In this document: one piece after another, positions 36,957-44,472 of the stretch | Layout: each line of letters begins with the position of its first letter | Numbering within the stretch: the stretch's first letter is position 1 | Origin: Streptomyces barkulensis | GTDB lineage: Bacteria; Actinomycetota; Actinomycetes; Streptomycetales; Streptomycetaceae | Direction of reading: 5' to 3' | Assembly: GCF_002843305.1 (NCBI RefSeq) | Contig: NZ_PGSG01000118.1 | Location: 680 to 64,679 of the forward strand | Length of the DNA stretch: 64,000 nt | Translations under genes and position numbers: made by a program | Notes under the pieces: model-generated | The model's input: only the letters and a program-made list of their open reading frames with translations | Databases searched by the model: none | Told to the model about the DNA's origin: nothing

Positions 36957-38084
36957 TCAGCCCCTCCGGAAGAACTCCACCTCCGCCAGGGCCAGGTGAC
37001 GGCCCTCGGTCAGGTCGACGGCCGAGCGCAGGACCAGACGTACCGTCTTCACGTCGCTGATCCCGAGGGGGAACGTCTGCGGGCCCGGTTTGTCACCGAG
37101 GGTGAGCTTCTCGCGGTGCCTCGTGCCGTCCTGCCCCGTCACCTCCAGGTCCACACGGAGTGCGCGTGCCTGGCGGGCGTAATCCTCGGGGGACTTGGAC
37201 GCACCGTTGATGATGATCATATCGACCAGCCGGAACGGCTCGCGGAAGGTGTAGGTCACCGAGGCGCCCGGTGCGGGCGCGCCCCAGTAGCGGTTGCTCA
37301 CCCCGTCCGTGGTGTTCACCGCCGGGTGCCGGGGGACCTCGGCGCTCGCCTCGATGCCCACCGGGGTCACGGGCCTGGGTTTGCCCATCTTGTCCCGGGC
37401 GTCCTCGAACGCGGTGCGCCCGGCCGGCAGCAGCAGGAGAGCGCCCGCGCACACGGCCGCCACCGCGGCCAGGGTCACCAGGAACCGCACCGCCCGGCCC
37501 GAGCCCGCCCGCGCCCGGCGGCGCGGCGGCCACACGGTCCGCCACCACGGCGGCGGGGCGGGCTCGGCGGCGGGGTTCAGCGCTGCCGCGCAGCGCCGGC
37601 AGAACCGGCGGCCCGGCGGGTTGGGTGCGCCGCAGGCGTGACAGGGCGTCCCCGCCGCCTCGTCCGGCACCGCCGCGGGGCGTACGACGGGGCGCGGGGC
37701 CACCGGCTTCGCGGGGCGCACGGGCACCACGGGGTCCGGCGCCGTCGCCCCGGGGGCGGGGGCGGGGGCGGGATCGGGGGCAGGGGCCGGAGCCGGGGTC
37801 GGGGGCTCGGTGCGGTCCAGGCCGGGGCCGGTCCGCGGGGGAGGGCCCGTGCCCTCCTCCCGGCCGGGGTCGGCGCCGGGGCCCGCGCCGCTTCCGGTGG
37901 GCGCGGGCTTCTCCGCCGGAGGCGGCGCGGGTGCGGGTGCGGGTGCGGGCTCCGGCGCGGGTGCGGGCTCCGGTCGCCTGTCCGGAGCGGGCGGGGTGTC
38001 CGACCAGCCCAGGTAGGCGCCGCAGCTGCCGCAGAAGTCGTCTCCGGGGCCGTTGGACGTCCCGCACGCGGGACACACGTGCAC
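36957..38084 (-). CDS. CIS-associated zinc-ribbon, membrane-anchored protein with discoidin-like domain
   Basis: This 375-aa protein has, in order: a zinc ribbon CPACG...CGSC at residues 4-21, a long Pro/Ala/Glu-Pro repeat linker, a second zinc ribbon CHACG...CRRC, a basic stretch, one transmembrane helix (near residue 190-210), and a C-terminal beta-sandwich with NRYWGAP and LALAEVEFF resembling discoidin/NPCBM carbohydrate-binding domains. The GTG at 38084 follows GGGAGGTGAC, and the upstream gene's stop lies in that ribosome site. Predicted topology puts the zinc ribbons in the cytoplasm and the sandwich outside. As the last gene of the CIS operon it could dock the particle to the membrane or sense the envelope; this is inference. 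Confidence 0.7.
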   Translation of the reverse strand: MHVCPACGTSNGPGDDFCGSCGAYLGWSDTPPAPDRRPEPAPAPEPAPAPAPAPPPAEKPAPTGSGAGPGADPGREEGTGPPPRTGPGLDRTEPPTPAPAPAPDPAPAPAPGATAPDPVVPVRPAKPVAPRPVVRPAAVPDEAAGTPCHACGAPNPPGRRFCRRCAAALNPAAEPAPPPWWRTVWPPRRRARAGSGRAVRFLVTLAAVAAVCAGALLLLPAGRTAFEDARDKMGKPRPVTPVGIEASAEVPRHPAVNTTDGVSNRYWGAPAPGASVTYTFREPFRLVDMIIINGASKSPEDYARQARALRVDLEVTGQDGTRHREKLTLGDKPGPQTFPLGISDVKTVRLVLRSAVDLTEGRHLALAEVEFFRRG

Positions 38085-38088
38085 GACG

Positions 38089-38652
38089 TCACCTCCCTTC
38101 GTCGGCGGGCGGACCGGGCAGGACCTCCACCCGGCAGACGGTGTGCACCGGGCACATGGCCCGGACGATCTCGCGGACCCGGTCCGGGTCCACCCTCCTG
38201 CCGCGGTCCGGCCACACCCGGACCAGGGGCCCGGCGGATGGTTCGGGCGGGAGGTCGGCACCGGCGGTGCTCGACCAGGACGCCCCGCCGTCCCCGGTCA
38301 CCTCGGCGTGTACGCCGAGCGCGAGCCGCAGGCCCTCGACCAGGCCGCGCCCGGTGCCGCGCCACCGGTGCAGTTCCACCGCGCGGACGACCGCCTCGCG
38401 GCGCGACTCCACGGGCCACCGCGGGTCGTCGGCGGCGCCCACCCACGACGCCAGCCAGGTCAGGAAGTCGGCCGGAGCCACCCGGGGGTCGAGGTAGGCG
38501 GGCAGGTTGTCGAGGGTCGCGAAGACCGGCGCGAGGACGGTGTCGAGGCCGGCGGTGAACCGCTGCGCGAAGTCGTCCTCGGCGTACAGGGCGGGCAGTT
38601 GCCCGCCGATCGGGTATCTGCTCGGCAGTCCGGGTACGGCGGCGCGGCTCAT
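38089..38652 (-). CDS. CIS baseplate protein, phage tail protein I (gpI)-like (Afp/Pvc12 position)
   Basis: This 187-aa protein has the pattern of phage P2 gpI-like wedge proteins: RYPIGGQLPALYAEDDFAQRF, then FATLDNLPAYLDPRVAPADFLTWLASWVG, and RREAVVRAVELHRWRGTGRGL. In phage tails and CIS it joins gpJ in the baseplate wedge. The ATG overlaps the gpJ stop by four bases. It is shorter than the corresponding Afp12/Pvc12 proteins, as is usual in actinobacterial CIS. Confidence 0.85.
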   Translation of the reverse strand: MSRAAVPGLPSRYPIGGQLPALYAEDDFAQRFTAGLDTVLAPVFATLDNLPAYLDPRVAPADFLTWLASWVGAADDPRWPVESRREAVVRAVELHRWRGTGRGLVEGLRLALGVHAEVTGDGGASWSSTAGADLPPEPSAGPLVRVWPDRGRRVDPDRVREIVRAMCPVHTVCRVEVLPGPPADEGR

Positions 38653-40613
38653 CCCCGTGCCTCCGGCTCGACGGCCGTGACGGCCGTGACGGCCACCTGG
38701 TGCTGGTGGGAGAAGACCAGTGCGCCCGCGGCCACGTCGACGCGGTCCGCCGGCGCGCCCCGCCGCCCGGTGACCGGGTCGGCGGGGAACAGCCGGACGT
38801 CCTCCACCAGCGCGTTTCCGGTGGCGCGTTGCAGCACGCCGAAGACCTCCCCGTACTGCACCGGCCGCCCGAACGGCCAGCCGGTGCCGTCGGGGCCGCC
38901 GCGCAGCGGGTCGAGGTACCCGAACAGCGCGGCGAGCGCCTCGTCGCGCACCCGGTCGGTGTCGTCCGGCGCCGCCGAGAGCCGGGCCACCACGGTGACG
39001 CCCTGGTAGACCGGCGGCTCCACGACGAGGCGGGTACCGATCAGGCGCCGCTCGTCCAGACTCGCGGTGATCGCCCGGAGCACCTGCTCGGAGGGGATGA
39101 GCTGCTCGAAGCGGAGCCGGCCGTCCTCGTCGGCGACCGCGTCCGGCACCACCAGGACCCGTACCGCGCCCGCGCCGCCGGCGGGCAGGCAGCGGACCCG
39201 GCGCACGGAGGGCGCCGCCTGGCGGCCGATGATCTCGTAGTCCTCGGCGGTCACCGCGCGCTCCTGCATCCGCAGCGCGTCCGGCGCGCGCAGCTTGGCG
39301 TTGTCGACGGTCTCGCCGGCGACGCCGCCGCGCGCCGCCTCCCGGTTGACGACCCGCGCGACGTACGGAACGGAGCTGCGCAGTACACAGATCGCGCCGC
39401 GGGCGACGTTGCCCGCCGGGCCGCCGCCGGTGCGGTAGCGGGCCACCCGCACCCGGGCGCCCTTGGGCGGCACGGCGCCGCACTGCCGCAGCGTGCCGTC
39501 CGGCTCGCGCAGCACGGGCGGGAAGCCGAACTCGCCGGTGGTGGCGTCCACCCGGACATGCCGGTCGGCGGGCCCGGAACGGCCGAAGTGCTCCACCACA
39601 TCCCAGCGCTGCCACCCCTCGCCCGAGGAGACCTCCACCACGGGTGGCTCGCGGTCGAGGAGGACCGGTGGGCGGCCGAGCCGGAACGTCTGTCCGGCGA
39701 CCCCCTCCGAAGTGCCGAGCGGCACGTCGGTCACGGTCTCGGCGTGCTCGACGGACATGGTGCCGCCCACGGTGAACACGGCCGCCTCGCGCACCGTCGG
39801 GGACTGGGAGTAGAACGGCTGGCCCGGCTCCGCCTCGGTGACGCGGCAGCGCAGCCAGCCGGCCCGCGCCCCACCGATCACCGAAGCGGTGTGCCCGGCC
39901 GGTACGTACACGATGACCTCGCCGGGCCGGTTCAGCCCGCCGGTGGTGTCGGTGCCGGTCTCGCACACCTGCCAGCCGCCGCCGTTCCACGCCTCCCACA
40001 CCAGCGGGGGCTGGCGCGGGTCCACGCCGACGCCCTCCACGCGGCTGTCCAGCCGCACCGCGACGATGCAGCGCGGCACCGCCGTCGGCAGGCCGAACAG
40101 CAGCGCGTCGCCCGGCTCCGGCGCCGCCTGGAAACACCGCACGTCGCGGCCCTCGGCGAGCGTGCCGGTCCGGTCGGTCTGGTCGCCGGTCCGGGGTGCG
40201 GTCACCAGTCGCGTCAGTTCGCTCGGCGCGATGCGCAGTTCGTCCGTGGTCGTGAACACCACGGCCTCGTCGATCTCGCCGCGCGCGGTGGTCACCTCGG
40301 TGCCCGCGGGCAGTGCCACCGTGTCGGGCTGCGGCGCCGACAGGTGGAAGTCGACCTCCGCCACGGCCGCGGCCGGCGGGAACAGGCGGACGCCCAGCAG
40401 GTCGAGGAAGGCGGTGTAGTTCTTGTCCGGGACCCGGTTCAGCCGGTACAGCAGCTGGTCCACGAGGTGGGCGAACGTCTCGATCAGGGTGACGCCCGGA
40501 TCGGAGACGTTGTGGTCGGTCCACTCCGGCGCGCGCTGCCGCACGTACCGCTTCGCCTCGTCGACGAGCTGCTGGAAGCGCCGGTCGTCCAGATTGGGGG
40601 AGGGCAGGGCCAT
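38649..40613 (-). CDS. CIS baseplate wedge protein, gpJ-like (Afp/Pvc11)
   Basis: This 654-aa protein is the large baseplate J-like component. The start MALPSPNLDDRRFQQLVDEAKRY is typical, followed by TDHNVSDPGVTLIETFAHLVDQLLYRLNRVPDKNY. Later segments such as VTAEDYEIIGRQ near residue 460 and the C-terminal VRDEALAALFGYLDP fit gpJ family members. It links sheath and spike in the baseplate. The start overlaps the gp25 stop by one base (TGATG). Confidence 0.93.
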   Translation of the reverse strand: MALPSPNLDDRRFQQLVDEAKRYVRQRAPEWTDHNVSDPGVTLIETFAHLVDQLLYRLNRVPDKNYTAFLDLLGVRLFPPAAAVAEVDFHLSAPQPDTVALPAGTEVTTARGEIDEAVVFTTTDELRIAPSELTRLVTAPRTGDQTDRTGTLAEGRDVRCFQAAPEPGDALLFGLPTAVPRCIVAVRLDSRVEGVGVDPRQPPLVWEAWNGGGWQVCETGTDTTGGLNRPGEVIVYVPAGHTASVIGGARAGWLRCRVTEAEPGQPFYSQSPTVREAAVFTVGGTMSVEHAETVTDVPLGTSEGVAGQTFRLGRPPVLLDREPPVVEVSSGEGWQRWDVVEHFGRSGPADRHVRVDATTGEFGFPPVLREPDGTLRQCGAVPPKGARVRVARYRTGGGPAGNVARGAICVLRSSVPYVARVVNREAARGGVAGETVDNAKLRAPDALRMQERAVTAEDYEIIGRQAAPSVRRVRCLPAGGAGAVRVLVVPDAVADEDGRLRFEQLIPSEQVLRAITASLDERRLIGTRLVVEPPVYQGVTVVARLSAAPDDTDRVRDEALAALFGYLDPLRGGPDGTGWPFGRPVQYGEVFGVLQRATGNALVEDVRLFPADPVTGRRGAPADRVDVAAGALVFSHQHQVAVTAVTAVEPEARG

Positions 40614-41035
40614 CAGTCGGCGCCCCTCTCCCCGGCCCCCTCGTCGGAGGGGATCGTGTAGAAGGGGAAGACCAGGTTGCGCCGGTCGTTGGTGGAGCGC
40701 ACGGTGTAGCGCACGTCGATGTAGAGGGTGCCGGCCTCGACGGTGTCGAAGGCGACCACCACGTCGTCCACCGCGATGCGCGGCTCCCACCGCTGGAGGG
40801 CCTCGCGCACCTGCTGTGCGACGCGCCCGGCGGTGGCGCCGTCGCCGGGGGCGAAGACGTAGTCGTGGATGCCGCAGCCGAACTCGGGGCGCATGGGGCG
40901 CTCGCCGGGCGCGGTGCCGAGCACCAGGCGGATCGCCTCCTCGATCTCCCGGTCCTTCTCGACCATGCCGATCCCGCCGGTCGGCCCGACCCGCAGCGGG
41001 AACGCCCAGCCGCGGCCGATGAACCGCTCGCTCAT
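40613..41035 (-). CDS. CIS baseplate protein, GPW/gp25 family (Afp/Pvc9)
   Basis: This 140-aa protein matches gp25/GPW: RGWAFPLRV, a helix EKDREIEEAIRLVLGTAPGER, then MRPEFGCGIHDYVFAP, and WEPRIAVDDVVV. The EPRI and MRPxFG signatures are diagnostic. In contractile tails gp25 starts the sheath and connects it to the wedge. The ATG at 41035 gives the normal length and overlaps the PAAR stop. Confidence 0.95.
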   Translation of the reverse strand: MSERFIGRGWAFPLRVGPTGGIGMVEKDREIEEAIRLVLGTAPGERPMRPEFGCGIHDYVFAPGDGATAGRVAQQVREALQRWEPRIAVDDVVVAFDTVEAGTLYIDVRYTVRSTNDRRNLVFPFYTIPSDEGAGERGAD

Positions 41036-41352
41036 CACGCGCCCCCGATCAGGACGTTCACGGCGCCGGTCAGGACCGTGGCGCCGCACACGCTCCGCCC
41101 GCGCGCCCGCGCGGCCGGCAGACCGCCGATGAGCACCGTGCCCGCGGCGAGCGCGGCCGGGTCGGGCTTGATCACGTTGGTCGGTCCCAGGGCCGCGTGC
41201 TGGGGGATGGGGCAGACGACCAGGCTGCCCACGACGGCGGCGGGGCGTCCGCCGATCAGCACGCGCGCCACCGCCGCGGCGGCGCCGGGCGGCGGGGCGG
41301 TGATCCGGCCACCGTGGTCGGTGGGGTCGCCGGTGCGGGCTGCGGCTGGCAT
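41035..41352 (-). CDS. PAAR-domain spike-tip protein (Afp/Pvc10)
   Basis: This 105-aa protein begins MPAAARTGDPTDHGGRI and carries alternating Gly-rich strands with AVVGSLVVCP and VLIGGLPAAR, the PAAR pattern. PAAR proteins form a metal-binding cone that sharpens the VgrG spike. It lies 41 bases after the VgrG stop. The number of metal-site residues (His, Cys) fits but was not modelled. Confidence 0.9.
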   Translation of the reverse strand: MPAAARTGDPTDHGGRITAPPPGAAAAVARVLIGGRPAAVVGSLVVCPIPQHAALGPTNVIKPDPAALAAGTVLIGGLPAARARGRSVCGATVLTGAVNVLIGGA

Positions 41353-41393
41353 GCGGTGCTCCTCGGGGAATGTCGGGTGAGGGTGGACAAGGG

Positions 41394-43220
41394 TCAGTTG
41401 ATCCGGATGAGCCGGGCCTTGAGGACGCCGAGCAGACCGCCGTCGACGGTGACGTCCGAGCTGCCGGTGACGCTGACCGAACGGCCGCCGACCTTCACCC
41501 CGGCGCTGCCGTTGATGTCCACGTTCCGGCCCGACACGCTCACGTCGCCCCGCCCCGCGTCCAGGGTGATGCCCCTGTCGTCGAGCCGGACGGAGGTGAG
41601 GGGCTGCCGGCCCGTCCCGGAGCGCACCGCCAGCTCGATCCGGCCTTGCCGGTCGTCGAGGAAGACCTCCAGGCGTCCGTCACCGGTGGTGAGCCGCACT
41701 CCGGACGGACCCGGGGCCCTCGCGTCCAGCAGCTCCACCCGGTGTCCCGAACGCGACACCACCGAACGGCGGTTGACCTTCCCGCTGGTGCCGTCGACCA
41801 GCGGCACGTCGTGGGGCGAGGGCCGGTCCACACCGTTGTAGAGCCCGCCGATGACGTACGGGCTGTCCAGCAGGCCCTGCTCGAAGCCGACCAGGACCTC
41901 GTCGTTGACCTCCGGGCTGACCACGCCCCCGCCGCCCCTGCCGCCCCACTGCACGGTGCGCACCCAGTCGGTGACGTAGGTGTCGTCCAGCCAGGGGAAC
42001 CTCAGCCGTACCGCGCCGCGTTCGGCGCCGTCCGGCTCGCGCACGTCCGTCACCACGCCGATCGCCAGACCCGGCATGCGCGGGCCGCGGGACGGCGCGT
42101 TGGCGCCGGTCACCAGGCCGGTCAGGGAGCGGTCCGGGCTGGCGCTGACCCACACCGTCGTCCGGTACCCGCCGTGCGGGTCCAGGACATGCTGCACCGC
42201 CGTGGCCGTGTAGCGGCCGGAGAACGCCTGCCCGACGTTGCCGAGCGCCACGGGCCTGCCCGCCCGCAGCAGGGGATTGCCCTCGGCCACCGCCTCCAGC
42301 TCGGCGAAGCCCGCAGCGACCTGCGCGGCCGCGGAGCCCGCGACCGCCGTCGTCTCGGCCTGGGTGCGGTACGGGGTGTCCGTGACGGTCAGTTTGGCCG
42401 CCTTGCCGAACCGGGCGCTCATCGCCGGACTCAGGCCCGGGACCGCCGTCTCGCTGTCCACCGACGGATGCCGGGACACCAGCGGCCGCTTCGTGGTGAC
42501 GTCCCAGCCGCGCACCTCCACCGACGACGCCCCGTCCGCGGCCGAGAGCGAGGCCCGCAGTGCCAGCAGGTTCCGGCCGTACTCCAGCACCATCGGGTTC
42601 CGTGTGGCCGGGGTCGAGACAGAGGGCGCGCCGGAGGCCGGCCGCGGCCGGGTGAACTGGAGCAGACCCTGGTCGTCGACGTGCACCTGTGCCCCGCTCT
42701 CGCCCGCCAGGTACTGCAGGAAGTCCCAGTCGGAGATGTTCGCCTGCGACAGCTGCCGGTAGGTGACCGGTGCGGCCTGCACGGTTCCGCAGGTCAGTCC
42801 GGCCCCGGCGGCCACCTTGCGGACGATCGCCGCGGCCGTCATGTTCCGGTAGGCCACCACCTTCCGGCCCCGCTGGAGGCGGTGCGCCCTGGAGTAGGCG
42901 CGCACCACCGTGAACGAGCCCGTGCGGTCGCGGTCCACCTCCAGGGCCGTCACCTCGCCGTCGAACAGCCGCTCGCGCGCCTGTCCGGACACGGTCACCA
43001 CCGAAACCCGCAGCGGGGTGCCGATGGTGATGCCGGTCGCCTTCAGGAACTCGTGGTCGGGGTCGCGGAAGGTGAGCTGTGCCGCGTCGGGCAGCCCTAC
43101 GTTCTCGTCCACCACGCAGCTCACCAGCTGGGCGGCCCAGACGGGCGGAAGCGGGGCGGGCGTCTCCACGACGGGGTCCGCCGCGAAGGACCGGCCGCCC
43201 CGCGCCTCGGATGTGGTCAC
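41394..43220 (-). CDS. VgrG-like spike protein (Afp/Pvc8)
   Basis: This 608-aa protein forms the central spike. The N-terminal gp27-like part has AAQLVSCVVDENVGLPDAAQLTF, and the middle contains the FLQYLAGESGAQVHVDD segment near residue 165. The gp5-like OB fold holds YVTDWVRTVQWGGRGGGGVVSPEVNDEVLVGFEQG near residue 430, and the C-terminus has repeating strands SGRNVDINGSAGVKVGG of the beta-helix. The GTG at 43220 overlaps the LysM stop. It carries no extra C-terminal effector domain. Confidence 0.93.
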   Translation of the reverse strand: MTTSEARGGRSFAADPVVETPAPLPPVWAAQLVSCVVDENVGLPDAAQLTFRDPDHEFLKATGITIGTPLRVSVVTVSGQARERLFDGEVTALEVDRDRTGSFTVVRAYSRAHRLQRGRKVVAYRNMTAAAIVRKVAAGAGLTCGTVQAAPVTYRQLSQANISDWDFLQYLAGESGAQVHVDDQGLLQFTRPRPASGAPSVSTPATRNPMVLEYGRNLLALRASLSAADGASSVEVRGWDVTTKRPLVSRHPSVDSETAVPGLSPAMSARFGKAAKLTVTDTPYRTQAETTAVAGSAAAQVAAGFAELEAVAEGNPLLRAGRPVALGNVGQAFSGRYTATAVQHVLDPHGGYRTTVWVSASPDRSLTGLVTGANAPSRGPRMPGLAIGVVTDVREPDGAERGAVRLRFPWLDDTYVTDWVRTVQWGGRGGGGVVSPEVNDEVLVGFEQGLLDSPYVIGGLYNGVDRPSPHDVPLVDGTSGKVNRRSVVSRSGHRVELLDARAPGPSGVRLTTGDGRLEVFLDDRQGRIELAVRSGTGRQPLTSVRLDDRGITLDAGRGDVSVSGRNVDINGSAGVKVGGRSVSVTGSSDVTVDGGLLGVLKARLIRIN

Positions 43221-43939
43221 CGCTCCTCCTCGCCCCCCGCGTCCCGCAGCCCCGGCACCACCAGCTCGGTGCCGGGTACGAGCGCCATCGGGTCGTCGAT
43301 TCCGTTCGCCTCCGCGATGGCCCGCCAGGCCGTCGCGTCGCCGTACTCGCGCCAGGCCAGCAGGGCCAGGCTGTCGCCCGCCACCACGGTGTGCGTGCTG
43401 CGGGCGGCGCGCGCGCCGGACGTCGGGTTCTGACCCGGCGGGTCGACACTCGCCTCCTCGATCGACAGCGCGCAGGTGGCCCGCAGCGGCCTGCCGTCGA
43501 CGTCGAACAGCGTGTACGTCACCGACAGGCTGGAGAGGACCCCGTCGAACGAGGTCGTCCGCGCGGTGCCCCACTCGAACCGCACCCACGGGCTGGCCGG
43601 CTTCTCGCGGCTCAGGCTGGCCGGGGTCGGCACGCACGCCTTCATCAGCTTCTCCACGGCCTGTTCCACGGAGTCGTCGTGGGTGGCGGTCGCGTCCAGG
43701 AACACCTCCAGGCTCAGCGTGCGCGGGCCGCTGCCGACGAACTCGGGCAGCGCCGACTGCCCCGCCATCCGGGACGGGGAACGGCGCCACTCGGTGGTCT
43801 TCTGCAACTGCAGGGTGGAGGGGTTGAACTGGAGGTCGAGCCGGGCGATCGTCCCGCCGGGCTTCGCGCCGACCGAGGCCGGGGGTTCCTTCAGGGTCAG
43901 CTGGGCCCTGGCCCGGCCGGCGCGGACCGCTGGGGACAT
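43217..43939 (-). CDS. CIS LysM-domain tail protein (Afp/Pvc7)
   Basis: This 240-aa protein has a beta-rich N-terminal part (LDLQFNPSTLQLQKTTEW) shared by CIS and phage tube-initiator proteins and a C-terminal LysM domain, THTVVAGDSLALLAWREYGDATAWRAIAEANG. Afp7 and Pvc7 sit between tube and spike hub. It overlaps the VgrG start. There is no signal peptide, so the LysM serves assembly and not cell-wall attachment. Confidence 0.92.
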   Translation of the reverse strand: MSPAVRAGRARAQLTLKEPPASVGAKPGGTIARLDLQFNPSTLQLQKTTEWRRSPSRMAGQSALPEFVGSGPRTLSLEVFLDATATHDDSVEQAVEKLMKACVPTPASLSREKPASPWVRFEWGTARTTSFDGVLSSLSVTYTLFDVDGRPLRATCALSIEEASVDPPGQNPTSGARAARSTHTVVAGDSLALLAWREYGDATAWRAIAEANGIDDPMALVPGTELVVPGLRDAGGEEER

Positions 43940-44015
43940 GTGGGGATCTCCTTTCCGGGAGCGGGAACGGGGGCGTGAACGAGGGCGTCTGGGGGGAGGC
44001 GTGCGTGAGCGCGCG

Positions 44016-44441
44016 TCAGGAGGGGCGCAGCCCCTCGTGGGCGATCTCCAGGGTCTCCACCGCCGCCTGGGAACTGGAGGGATCGAAGGACGGCCCCTGC
44101 CAGCGCACCGGGACGATCCCGAACACCTGCCAGCCGACGATCGGGGTCAGGTCCGGTCTCAGCGCCACGATCTCGCCCTCCTTGGGTTCCACCCGCCGCA
44201 GCGTCTCGTCGAGCCAGCGGCCGATCTTCACCGTGTCCGCGGTGACCGGCCGGGTGAGCGTGATGTTCGACCAGGTCACACGCCCGGGCAGGTTCCAGGT
44301 GAAGCCGTTGTTGCCGCCCTCGGCGTAGCTCTCGATCTCGACCTCGGCACCCATGCCGGAGCAGGTGTGGAAGGCGCCCAGGTCGTCGCCGCCGATCGCG
44401 AGCCGGAAGAACACGCTCGTCGCGAAGATGCTGTCCGTCAT
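44016..44441 (-). CDS. CIS tube protein, second copy (gp19 family; Afp/Pvc5-like)
   Basis: This 141-aa protein has the tail-tube fold signature: FFRLAIGGDDLGAFHTCSGMGAEVEI and YAEGGNNGFTWNLPGR near residue 40, ending VETLEIAHEGLR. CIS use one main tube protein and one or two initiator tubes at the baseplate; being close to the LysM gene, this copy is probably the initiator. It diverges clearly from the 146-aa tube protein at 47970-48410. Confidence 0.9.
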   Translation of the reverse strand: MTDSIFATSVFFRLAIGGDDLGAFHTCSGMGAEVEIESYAEGGNNGFTWNLPGRVTWSNITLTRPVTADTVKIGRWLDETLRRVEPKEGEIVALRPDLTPIVGWQVFGIVPVRWQGPSFDPSSSQAAVETLEIAHEGLRPS

Positions 44442-44472
44442 CGGTCCGTCGTCCGTCCTTCGTTCCGTTCCT

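Noticed and set aside
38089..40524. 811-aa frame joining gpJ region and gpI
   Set aside because: Only the last 187 residues are a real protein; the front is out of frame with gpJ.
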